In this document: piece after piece, positions 8,477 through 17,089 of the stretch
Numbering within the stretch: the stretch's first letter is position 1
Layout: each line of letters opens with the position of its first letter
DNA from: Paenibacillus planticolens
GTDB taxonomy: Bacteria > Bacillota > Bacilli > Paenibacillales > NBRC-103111
Assembly: GCF_013141725.1 (NCBI RefSeq)
Contig: NZ_WHNZ01000030.1
Location: forward strand, 1 to 64,000
Direction of reading: 5' to 3'
Length of the DNA: 64,000 nt
Made by a program: the position numbers and the translations under genes
Notes under the pieces: model-generated
What the model was told of the DNA's origin: nothing
Database searches by the model: none
The model's input: only the letters and a program-made list of their open reading frames with translations

Positions 8477-9352
8477 GTGAAAACCAGCTACTCAGATAAA
8501 GCGTTTACTACGATCATCCACGTTTTATTGCTCTTGCTTGTTGTCGTTACGTTGTATCCGCTTCTCTACGTTACCTTCGCTTCCATAAGCGATGCTGGGC
8601 AGTTGATTACCCACAAAGGATTTCTGTATAAGCCCTTGGGCTTCAGCCTCGAAGCATACAAAAACGTTTTTAATAACCCTGCGATTCTCAAAGGTTACCG
8701 GAATACGCTGTTCATCCTGACATTCGGTGTTACAACGAACCTAATCGTCACCTCACTAGGCGCTTATGTCCTTTCACGCAAAAATGTCATGTGGAACAAT
8801 GTGTTTATTTTCATTGTCGTCATTACGATGTTTTTCAGTGGCGGCCTCATCCCGCTTTACCTTGTGGTCAAAGGCGTAGGTTTAATTGATTCCCTTTGGG
8901 CGACGATTCTGCCTTTTGCCGTGAACACCTTTAATCTGATTATTATGCGTACAGCCTTTATGGCCGTGCCTGAAAGCCTTGAGGAATCTGCAAAAATGGA
9001 CGGGGCCAATCATTTTGTCATCCTGTTCCGCATCATCATCCCGCTCTCCATGCCTGTCATTGCCGTCATGATTCTTTATTATGCCGTTGAAAAATGGAAT
9101 GGTTGGTTCTATTCCTCCATTTTCCTGAAAGATCGTGATCTCTACCCGCTTCAGCTCACCATAAGGGAAATTCTTATTGCGAATAATACCGATACCATGA
9201 CAACCGGCGCCAATGCAGCCGATCAATTTCAAATTGGGGAAACCATCAAATATGCCACGATCATGGTCGCTTCCGTACCGATTCTCATTTTGTACCCTTT
9301 CGTGCAAAAGTATTTCGTCAAAGGCGTCATGATTGGCGCAGTCAAAGGGTAA
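8477..9352 (+). CDS. CUT1 ABC transporter permease (LplC/YtcP-like)
   Basis: Second permease, 291 residues, about six membrane helices. EAA loop visible as ESLEESAKMDGANHFVILF in parts, followed by RIIIPLSMPV. It begins with GTG at 8477, preceded by GAAGGAGG. The C-terminus (YPFVQKYFVKGVMIGAVKG) is the standard end of this family. Last gene of the operon, followed directly by a strong terminator. Confidence 0.9.
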   Translation: MKTSYSDKAFTTIIHVLLLLLVVVTLYPLLYVTFASISDAGQLITHKGFLYKPLGFSLEAYKNVFNNPAILKGYRNTLFILTFGVTTNLIVTSLGAYVLSRKNVMWNNVFIFIVVITMFFSGGLIPLYLVVKGVGLIDSLWATILPFAVNTFNLIIMRTAFMAVPESLEESAKMDGANHFVILFRIIIPLSMPVIAVMILYYAVEKWNGWFYSSIFLKDRDLYPLQLTIREILIANNTDTMTTGANAADQFQIGETIKYATIMVASVPILILYPFVQKYFVKGVMIGAVKG

Positions 9353-9370
9353 GCTCGCTGAGAATGAATT

Positions 9371-9409
9371 CGCCGCCAACCTCTTCCTTGAGGCTGCGGC
9401 GTTTTTTTC
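9371..9409 (+). terminator. Terminator of the importer operon
   Basis: CGCCGCCAACCTC / GAGGCTGCGGCG stem with a TTCCTT loop, followed by seven T. Confidence 0.85.
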
Positions 9410-9512
9410 TTTTTTTGCTTGCTTTTGGACGTTGTAGGCAGAAGCAGTTTCTCTAAGGAAACTTGACCATACACTATAGGACAGTGTTGCTCATTTGACA
9501 GGAGGGGCCTTC

Positions 9513-10262
9513 ATGTTTGTTGATCTAGGGTGCGGCGAGCATAAGCATAAGCATTTTTTTGGAATAGATCGTCTGGGAGGCCCTGAAGTGGACATGGCTT
9601 GCGATATCAATGACGGCATTCCGCTGCCCGATCAGTCCGTCGAGTTTGTTATGGCAAGCCGCAGTCTGCCTTATGTCAACGATCTCCTCGCCGTCATGTC
9701 CGAGCTGTACCGGATTTGTGTCCACAAAGCGATCGTCTGCATCCTCTCCCCGTACGCCCATCATTTTCGCCATATGTCGAATCCCTATCTCAAGCAAAAG
9801 TTTGATGAGTACACGCCCCGGTATTTCACGCCTCATTTCCATCAACCGCCGGGCAGTCCCCATTGCCCACCTGTCCCCATTTATACCGGTAACTGTATAC
9901 CGTTTGATTTCCGTCTCCTGAAAATGGAGTTTTTCTATGAATCTCCCTTTACCAGCCCATTGTACCAGCAGGACGAATTAGACTTATTAGTACAGCTTCA
10001 GCCGAATGTCGTGAGTGAAATTATGTATCATTTCGTCGTCGTTAAGAAGGAGCTCTCTGTCGACGAATGGATTTGGATGAGCAACCAGAAGTATCGTGAG
10101 CCTATCTGGACCGAATCGTTAAGACAGTCTGCACCGGCGATTGCGGAGGATGCCGCCTCCTTGGAACCAGATATGTTATTCCCCGCTTCAACTGCCGCTG
10201 CCCGTATCCGTAAGCCTGTTAAATTCGTCAAACCAGCTTCACGCCGCCAAAGAAAGAAGTAA
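9513..10262 (+). CDS. SAM methyltransferase-like protein
   Basis: Product of 249 residues. The start VDLGCGEHKHKHFFGIDRLGG resembles motif I of class I SAM-dependent methyltransferases (VDLGCG), followed by an acidic end of strand 2 (GID) and motif III-like DQSVEFVMAS. The C-terminal third is basic and not recognised. ATG at 9513 is chosen because GGAGGGG lies 5 bases upstream; an in-frame TTG at 9495 precedes the ribosome binding site. It sits between the importer operon and the DUF11 giant gene and may share a transcript with the latter. Substrate unknown. Confidence 0.6.
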   Translation: MFVDLGCGEHKHKHFFGIDRLGGPEVDMACDINDGIPLPDQSVEFVMASRSLPYVNDLLAVMSELYRICVHKAIVCILSPYAHHFRHMSNPYLKQKFDEYTPRYFTPHFHQPPGSPHCPPVPIYTGNCIPFDFRLLKMEFFYESPFTSPLYQQDELDLLVQLQPNVVSEIMYHFVVVKKELSVDEWIWMSNQKYREPIWTESLRQSAPAIAEDAASLEPDMLFPASTAAARIRKPVKFVKPASRRQRKK

Positions 10263-10364
10263 TTTTTACGTTATATAATGATTTCTTATCATGTTTTCGA
10301 ATTTGCATCATACCTTGAAACCATCGGCCAAAATGCCTCGCCATCACTCGACTATTCAAAACAT

Positions 10365-10373
10365 AGGAGGTGA
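10365..10373 (+). promoter_or_regulatory. Near-perfect Shine-Dalgarno of the DUF11 gene without an ATG
   Basis: AGGAGGTGA is a nine-base complement to the 16S rRNA tail. Five bases downstream, at the optimal distance, is ATA (10379-10381), and ATC precedes it. The in-frame GTG at 10370 is embedded in this site and has no ribosome binding site of its own. Confidence 0.6.
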
Positions 10374-13300
10374 CGATCATAGCTCTCGTCGTCAGGTCCA
10401 CACTCAACGCGACTGGCGCGATCACGTTCACCGGAAATACACTTGGCCTAAGCCGTTCGGATACGGTAGGCCAACCGGGAACACAAGATAGCATCGGCGC
10501 TTTCACAACCGTGGATACAACGCAGAAATTCGGAACGTATCCGGCAGGAACGACCAGTCTCTACACCTCCAACAGCTCAGCCGCAATACTCTCTTTTCCT
10601 GCAGGAAGTACCGTACTTTATGCGGAGCTGATCTGGGGCGGAACTTATATCAACGGCAATGTTAACCTGAGTGCTGTGATCAACAATGGCATCTCGTTTA
10701 CGACACCTGCAGGAACGTTCACCGTCACACCCGACGCTACGACTAGCAACGAGTTCAATTTAGGCAGCAGTACCTATGCGTATACGCGCACAGCCAATGT
10801 CACTACACAGGTGCAGCAAGGAATGGCCGGCACCTACACAGTGGGGGGTGTGCCAGGTACAATTGTCATCGACGGCGATCCTACAGCCAATCATGCCGGT
10901 TGGACACTTGCCGTTATTTACCAAAATACAAACCTGCCTTTCCGGAACATGTCCCTTCGGGTTGGCGCCGTGCTCGTGCAGTCTACCTCCCCCCCTGTGA
11001 ACACGACGATTACCGGATTCGCTACACCGGTAACAGGCGCATTAGGCGGCAGAGCGCTCTTCAGCGCCCAGGAAGGAGACGCGAACCGAACCGGGGACCA
11101 GGCGTTGTTCGGACCTACGACAGCTTCGCTCGTCGCGTTATCCGGACCGAATAACTTTGCCACTAACTTTTTCGCCTCCCAGATCAATAACGATGCCGGA
11201 CAGCTTAACACAACAGGAACATTCGGCACCCTCAATCAAATCAACGGAGCGCCCGGAACGAATATCAGCGGAGGCCGGCAAGGCTGGGACATTACGAACA
11301 TCGACGTATCGGCGCGCTTAACGAACAATCAATCCTCTGCGATCCTGCAATTGACGACATCAGGGGACGCCTATGCCGTCAACGCCAATGGCATTCAAGT
11401 TGACATCAACGCCCCGAAAATCAACGTGACCAAAAGCGCCAGTGTCACCGGAGCCGTCTCGGGCGATACCATCACCTACACGGTAACGACCAGCAATACG
11501 GGCACGGCCAGCGCCGCCAGCATCGTGTTATCCGACGCCTTGCCGACCGGCTCAACCTTTGTAGCCGGCAGTGTCGTCGTCGCCGGCGTGTCAAAGCCGA
11601 CCTACGATATCACAGCAGGAGCGCCGTTAGGCTCCCTCGCCTTTGGTTCGTCCATCACCGTCACCTATAAAGCTACGGTCTCAAGCATTCCCAATCCGCA
11701 GCAGCTGGTAAATACGGCGAATGCCGCTTTTACCTTCCAAAGCGTCGCAGGCGGCTCTACCATTTCAGGCGTCATTCCATCGAATAGTGTGACGATACCG
11801 GTTTATGCGCCGAAGATTGCCATTGTGAAATCCGCAAGCACGGCGAATGGTTCTGTCGGGAGCACGGTAACCTATACGCTGCAAATAGCCAACACAGGAA
11901 ATATCGGCGCTGCGATGACTGTTACGGATAACATACCTGCCGGAACGTCCTTCGTTGCCAACAGCTTCAAAGTGAACGGCGTCGTCATTTCCGGCGCCAA
12001 TCCGGTCACTGGCGTAAACATTGGCACGGTGGCGGCAGGCGGGTCATCCAATGTCACCTTCGACGTATTGATCAATTCGCTCCCTTCGCCGCCGCAGCTC
12101 GTGAATTCCGCGAATAGTACATATACGTTCCAACCACCGGACGGCCGTACCATTTCCGGAACTGCCGGCTCCAATACGGTGACCATTCCAGTCCGCTTGC
12201 CAAGCGTTAGCGCTGTCAAGAGTGCGAGCATGATCGACGCGGTCGTCGGAGATACGTTTACATACAGTACGGTGATCACGAATTCTGGCATTCAAAGTGT
12301 AACGAATGTCATTCTCACAGATGTTATTCCCCAAGGAGCCGTTTTTGTACCCGGCACTGTTACCGTTGGAGGGGTTTCGAGCCCAAGTTCAGTCCCAGGT
12401 GGCGGCATCTCCGTAGGCACGATAACAGCCGGCAGCTCGGTGACGGTCACCTTTCAGGTCAATGCAGTTTCATTGCCGGCTACAGCGCAATTCAGCAACC
12501 AGGCTTCCATTTCATACAGCTCCGGTACGTTTACTGGAACTTCTTTAACCAACACGATTACGACACCCGTATATCAAGCTATTATCTCCGTGGCCAAAAG
12601 TGTGAACAGTACGAACGTTACGGTAGGCGCTACGCTGACATACACACTGCTCGTTAGCAATCAAGGAAATATCGCTGTTGTGCCAACGCTCGTAGATCCC
12701 CTATCGCCATCTACTTCGTTTGTGACAGGCAGTGTTACTGTAAATGGCGTTTCCATTCCGGGGGCAAACCCTGCTGCAGGTATTCCGATAGGCGCTGTGG
12801 CGCCTTCCGGCACGAGTCAAATTGTATTCCAAGTTGTCGTGCAAAGCCTTCCGTCGCCACCAAGGCTCCTTAATCAAGCAACAGCCAATTATACGTACCA
12901 GCCGCCGGATGGTCGCACGCTAACCGGCAGCGTCGTTTCGAGTACGACGAATATTCCGGTGTCTGCACCCAATGTCGTCGTAAACAAATCGGTCAATCTG
13001 CTTTTTGCAGCAATCGGCGATACGCTTATTTACACGCTCAACATCACAAACAGCAGTGTCGTACAGGTGAACAATGTCGTTGTTCAGGATGCGCTGCCCG
13101 CCGGTATTGCGTTCCAAGCCGGAAGCGTAACGGTAGACGGTGTGCCCAAATCTTCGGCCGACCCGACAAGCGGCTTCTTGATCGGCGCGATTTCGTCCGG
13201 CATCACGACGCAAGTTATTTTCCGGGCAGTCGTAACTTCCGTGCCGAGCCCGCCGAAGGCGGATAATTTTGCCAGCCTAAGCTTCACTTCCGGCGTTTTC

Positions 13301-16300
13301 TCCGGAGCTGCTTTTTCGAACAGCGTCACCACGCAAATCCAGCAGCCCATTGTATCGCTTGTCAAAAGCGCCAACGCATCACTCGCGGTTCTCGGCGATA
13401 TTGTTGTTTACAAAATGGCAGTAGGCAATACCGGAAGTTCCGCTGCCAGTGTGACGCTAACCGATAACATTCCTGCCGGCACCACCTTTCTTGTGAACAG
13501 CGTGATCATCGATGATGCTCCTCTTCCGGGCGTCGATCCTGTGAGCGGCATTCCGATTGGCACGCTTGCGGTTGGCGCAATCAGAACCATTACCTTCGAA
13601 GTGACGGTAACTTCCCTGCCGACACCTCAGCAGCTAGTCAATCAGGCATCCGCCGCCTACACGTTTACGCTTACGGATGGGCGTACGCTCTCCGGATCTG
13701 GAAATTCGAACTCCGTTGCCATTCCCGTTTCTGCTCCCAACGTGAAGGTGGCGTCTACCAGCAATGTCAGTTCCGCCGTACAAGGAGATACCATCACCTA
13801 CACCAGCGTTGTCACCAATCAAGGTGTCGAGAACGTCAACAATGTGATTCTTACGAGCATTGCCGATCCGAGCACTTCATTCATTCCCGGTAGCGTCAGT
13901 GTGAACGGCATTTCTTTGCCGAACACCAATCCGTCGACCGGCATCCCAATCGGTAGCCTGGCTCCAAACAACCCGGTTACCGTGACTTTTGAGGTGAAAA
14001 TCATAATGCCAACATCGCAAGTCATTAACCAATCTTCCGTCAGCTTTACGTCCGGAACATTCTCTGGTTCCTCTTCTTCCAATAATGTCGTAACGCCCGT
14101 TACCCAACCGATTATCCAAGCCGTCAAAACAGCTAACACAACCAGCGCAACAGTCGGCGACACGGTGTTATACAGCATCGTTGTATCGAACACAGGCAAC
14201 TTGTCAGGGAATGTCATTGTCACCGACACGATACCGACAGGAACTACCTATGTGGCGAACAGTGCGCAAGTCGACGGCCTGCCGCAGGCTGGCGCAGATC
14301 CCGTAAACGGAATTAATGCCGGCAGCATTGCGCCGGGCAGCTCTAAGACGGTAAGCTTCTCCGTTCTGATTGGAACTTTGCCCAGTCCGCAAAAGATCAG
14401 CAATACCGCCACCGCCACATACACGTTCACCCCGCCGGACGGCCGTGTCGTCACGCTTGCGGTTGCCTCCAATACGGTTACGTTCCCGGTATCTTCTCCG
14501 AATGTGAACGTAACGAAGAGCACCTCTTCTACAGCATTAACCGTAGGCGATACGATTACGTACAGCACCGTCATCATGAATAGCGGAATTGAGGCCATCA
14601 ACAATGTCGTATTCACCGATACCATTCCTGCCGGCGGAGCGTTCGTTCCCGGCAGCGTCGTCATCATCGGAGCTCCGACGCCGGTTGTGCCTCCGAATCC
14701 GACCACAGGCGTTTCGCTTGGCACGATTGCTGCTGGCGCCACAGTCACGGTTAGTTTCAATGTACTTGTTACTTCCGTTCCGACATCTGCGCAATTATCC
14801 AATCAATCTGCGGTAACCTTTACATCAGGCGCACTCTCAAGCACAACTTTCTCAAATACCGTAACAACACCTATTTTCCAGCCTGTCCTCAGTGTTCTGA
14901 AAGCCGGAAGCACATCGAACGCTACGGTAGGAGACACCATCATTTATACGCTGAATGTCTCTAACACAGGCAACTACGCGGCTGCTGCCACCCTGACAGA
15001 TACGATTCCAGCCGGAACCTCCTTCCAACCAAACAGCGTATTCGTAGGTACCACGCCTGCCCCGGGCGCGGATCCTTCTACAGGGATTAATATTGGTTCC
15101 GTACAACCTGGCGCAACGGTTCCGGTCTCCTTCTCTGTCGTAATCAATACCCTGCCGAATCCGCAGGTTCTATCCAATACAGGAACGGCCGCTTATTCCT
15201 TTACGCTTCCGGACGGCCGATCGTTCAATCGATCCGCCACATCCAATACGGTGACGATATCCGTTTCGTCGCCTAACGTCAGCGTCACCAAAAGCACCAC
15301 GGCAACGGACGCCGTCGTCAATGATATTATCCCTTACACCATTGTCATCATGAACAATGGACTCGAATCCGTTACTAACGTTGTTTTCTCTGATCCCCTG
15401 CCCTCGGGAGAAGCCTTTATTCCGGGCAGTGTCGTCATTGTCGGTGCGCCTACGCCGCCTGTTCCTCCTAATCCGGTTTCGGGCATCGCGCTCGGCTCCA
15501 TTGCGCCTGGCGGAACAGTTACCATTACGTTTAATGTGAAAGTCACCGCACTGCCCAAACCTTCGCAATTAAGCAATCAAGGGATTGTCAGCTTTACTTC
15601 CGGAGCCTTCTCGGCAGTTGCATTTTCCAACACAATTACAACACCGGTTTATCAGCCTATTCTTGCCGCAAGCAAAAGCTCCAGTACGACCAATGCAACG
15701 ATTGGCGATTTGATTATCTACACCGTAAATGTCAGCAATTCCGGCAATTATCCGTCTGCGGTCTCACTTGTTGATCCAATACCGAACGGAGCCACCTTCC
15801 AGCAAAACTCCGTCGTGCTCAACGGTACCACACAACCTGGCGCCGATCCTACGGCAGGTATTCCATTCACGGCAGCGCCCGGGGTTGTTAACACTGTGAC
15901 ATTTGCCGTTCTTATCACTTCGCTGCCGAATCCACAGGTGATCACGAATACCGCTACAGCCAACTTCAGCTTTAGTCCGCCGGACGGCCGCCTCCTTACA
16001 GGCTCTACCGACTCCAATACGGTTACCATTCCGGTATCTGCCCCTAACGTCACTGTCGTAAAATCGACGCCTGCCACCGATGCGGTTGTCGGCGATGTCG
16101 TTACCTATTTCGCCAATGTAACTAATGGCGGGATTGAATCTATCAATAATGTTCAGTTTTTTGACCATCTCCCCGGTTCCACAAGCTTTGTTCCGGGCAG
16201 CGTCACGATCGACGGCAGCACAGTACCTACCGCGGATCCGACCAGCGGGATTGCGCTTGGGCCCATTCTGCCGAGCACAACCGTTACTCTTTCATTCAAA

Positions 16301-17089
16301 GTCACCGTTACTGCTCTGCCGCAATCCGGGCTGCTTACGAATCAATCTTCCGTCAGCTTTACAAGCGGCGCCTTCGCCGCATCGGCCTTCTCCAATACCG
16401 TTATCGTTCCGGTTTATCAGCCGATTATCGCCCTCGTCAAAAGCGCGAACACAACAAATGCAACCGTTGGCGATACGATCGTATACACGCTTACCATCCA
16501 CAATTCCGGGAATCTGCCGGCAGCGGCAACCGTGTTCGATACCATTCCGACAGGGGCCGATTTTATACCGAACAGCGTAATTGTTGACGGTCAGCTGCAG
16601 CCTGGCGCCAATCCCGCAACCGGCATCGATGCTGGAACAATTCCTCCAGGCGATACGGTTACGGTGAAAATAACACTCGCCGTTAACGTAGATGCCTTGC
16701 CGAATCCGCAGCAATTAATAAACACGGCATCTGCCAACTACACTTATTCGCCGCCGGATGGCCGTCCATTCTCGGGCTCCGTCGTGTCCAACACGCTCGT
16801 GATTCCAGTCTCGTCGCCGAACGTTACAGTCGTGAAGAGCACCGATGTTATCGACGCCATCGAAGGCGATACCATTACTTACCAAGTTGTTGTCACGAAT
16901 AATGGGATTGAAGCAGTCAATAATGTCGTATTGACAGATCCGATCCCGAGCGGAACGAATTTCATCCCAGGCAGTGTAACCGTCAATGATATCCCGAAAA
17001 CGAACTTGAACCCAAGCACAGGAATTCCGCTTAATACGATACCAGCCGGAGGATCTGTCACCGTCAAATTCGAGGTGACGGTCGTATGA
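10370..17089 (+). CDS. Giant DUF11-repeat surface-type protein, first part
   Basis: Product of about 2239 residues. An N-terminal domain of about 345 residues (ALVVRSTLNATGAITFTGNT onward, including the WGGTY segment) is followed by about 15 DUF11 / B_ant_repeat modules of about 125 residues each. Each begins with a VTKSASxxxAVxGDTITYTV-like strand, has a GSVxVxGVxxP centre, and ends with SNTVTxPV. Such proteins form elongated beta-sandwich rods on cell or spore surfaces. No signal peptide, LPXTG or membrane anchor is visible. From module 3 on, two module types alternate. The start is uncertain: GTG at 10370 is the only conventional codon, but the Shine-Dalgarno points at ATA 10379. The last module is cut by TGA, and the repeats continue in another frame at 17086. 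Confidence 0.8.
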   Translation: MTIIALVVRSTLNATGAITFTGNTLGLSRSDTVGQPGTQDSIGAFTTVDTTQKFGTYPAGTTSLYTSNSSAAILSFPAGSTVLYAELIWGGTYINGNVNLSAVINNGISFTTPAGTFTVTPDATTSNEFNLGSSTYAYTRTANVTTQVQQGMAGTYTVGGVPGTIVIDGDPTANHAGWTLAVIYQNTNLPFRNMSLRVGAVLVQSTSPPVNTTITGFATPVTGALGGRALFSAQEGDANRTGDQALFGPTTASLVALSGPNNFATNFFASQINNDAGQLNTTGTFGTLNQINGAPGTNISGGRQGWDITNIDVSARLTNNQSSAILQLTTSGDAYAVNANGIQVDINAPKINVTKSASVTGAVSGDTITYTVTTSNTGTASAASIVLSDALPTGSTFVAGSVVVAGVSKPTYDITAGAPLGSLAFGSSITVTYKATVSSIPNPQQLVNTANAAFTFQSVAGGSTISGVIPSNSVTIPVYAPKIAIVKSASTANGSVGSTVTYTLQIANTGNIGAAMTVTDNIPAGTSFVANSFKVNGVVISGANPVTGVNIGTVAAGGSSNVTFDVLINSLPSPPQLVNSANSTYTFQPPDGRTISGTAGSNTVTIPVRLPSVSAVKSASMIDAVVGDTFTYSTVITNSGIQSVTNVILTDVIPQGAVFVPGTVTVGGVSSPSSVPGGGISVGTITAGSSVTVTFQVNAVSLPATAQFSNQASISYSSGTFTGTSLTNTITTPVYQAIISVAKSVNSTNVTVGATLTYTLLVSNQGNIAVVPTLVDPLSPSTSFVTGSVTVNGVSIPGANPAAGIPIGAVAPSGTSQIVFQVVVQSLPSPPRLLNQATANYTYQPPDGRTLTGSVVSSTTNIPVSAPNVVVNKSVNLLFAAIGDTLIYTLNITNSSVVQVNNVVVQDALPAGIAFQAGSVTVDGVPKSSADPTSGFLIGAISSGITTQVIFRAVVTSVPSPPKADNFASLSFTSGVFSGAAFSNSVTTQIQQPIVSLVKSANASLAVLGDIVVYKMAVGNTGSSAASVTLTDNIPAGTTFLVNSVIIDDAPLPGVDPVSGIPIGTLAVGAIRTITFEVTVTSLPTPQQLVNQASAAYTFTLTDGRTLSGSGNSNSVAIPVSAPNVKVASTSNVSSAVQGDTITYTSVVTNQGVENVNNVILTSIADPSTSFIPGSVSVNGISLPNTNPSTGIPIGSLAPNNPVTVTFEVKIIMPTSQVINQSSVSFTSGTFSGSSSSNNVVTPVTQPIIQAVKTANTTSATVGDTVLYSIVVSNTGNLSGNVIVTDTIPTGTTYVANSAQVDGLPQAGADPVNGINAGSIAPGSSKTVSFSVLIGTLPSPQKISNTATATYTFTPPDGRVVTLAVASNTVTFPVSSPNVNVTKSTSSTALTVGDTITYSTVIMNSGIEAINNVVFTDTIPAGGAFVPGSVVIIGAPTPVVPPNPTTGVSLGTIAAGATVTVSFNVLVTSVPTSAQLSNQSAVTFTSGALSSTTFSNTVTTPIFQPVLSVLKAGSTSNATVGDTIIYTLNVSNTGNYAAAATLTDTIPAGTSFQPNSVFVGTTPAPGADPSTGINIGSVQPGATVPVSFSVVINTLPNPQVLSNTGTAAYSFTLPDGRSFNRSATSNTVTISVSSPNVSVTKSTTATDAVVNDIIPYTIVIMNNGLESVTNVVFSDPLPSGEAFIPGSVVIVGAPTPPVPPNPVSGIALGSIAPGGTVTITFNVKVTALPKPSQLSNQGIVSFTSGAFSAVAFSNTITTPVYQPILAASKSSSTTNATIGDLIIYTVNVSNSGNYPSAVSLVDPIPNGATFQQNSVVLNGTTQPGADPTAGIPFTAAPGVVNTVTFAVLITSLPNPQVITNTATANFSFSPPDGRLLTGSTDSNTVTIPVSAPNVTVVKSTPATDAVVGDVVTYFANVTNGGIESINNVQFFDHLPGSTSFVPGSVTIDGSTVPTADPTSGIALGPILPSTTVTLSFKVTVTALPQSGLLTNQSSVSFTSGAFAASAFSNTVIVPVYQPIIALVKSANTTNATVGDTIVYTLTIHNSGNLPAAATVFDTIPTGADFIPNSVIVDGQLQPGANPATGIDAGTIPPGDTVTVKITLAVNVDALPNPQQLINTASANYTYSPPDGRPFSGSVVSNTLVIPVSSPNVTVVKSTDVIDAIEGDTITYQVVVTNNGIEAVNNVVLTDPIPSGTNFIPGSVTVNDIPKTNLNPSTGIPLNTIPAGGSVTVKFEVTVV

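Noticed and set aside
11870..16720. Many 60-180 codon frames on the minus strand
   Set aside because: Shadows of the repeated DUF11 modules; they recur with the module period.
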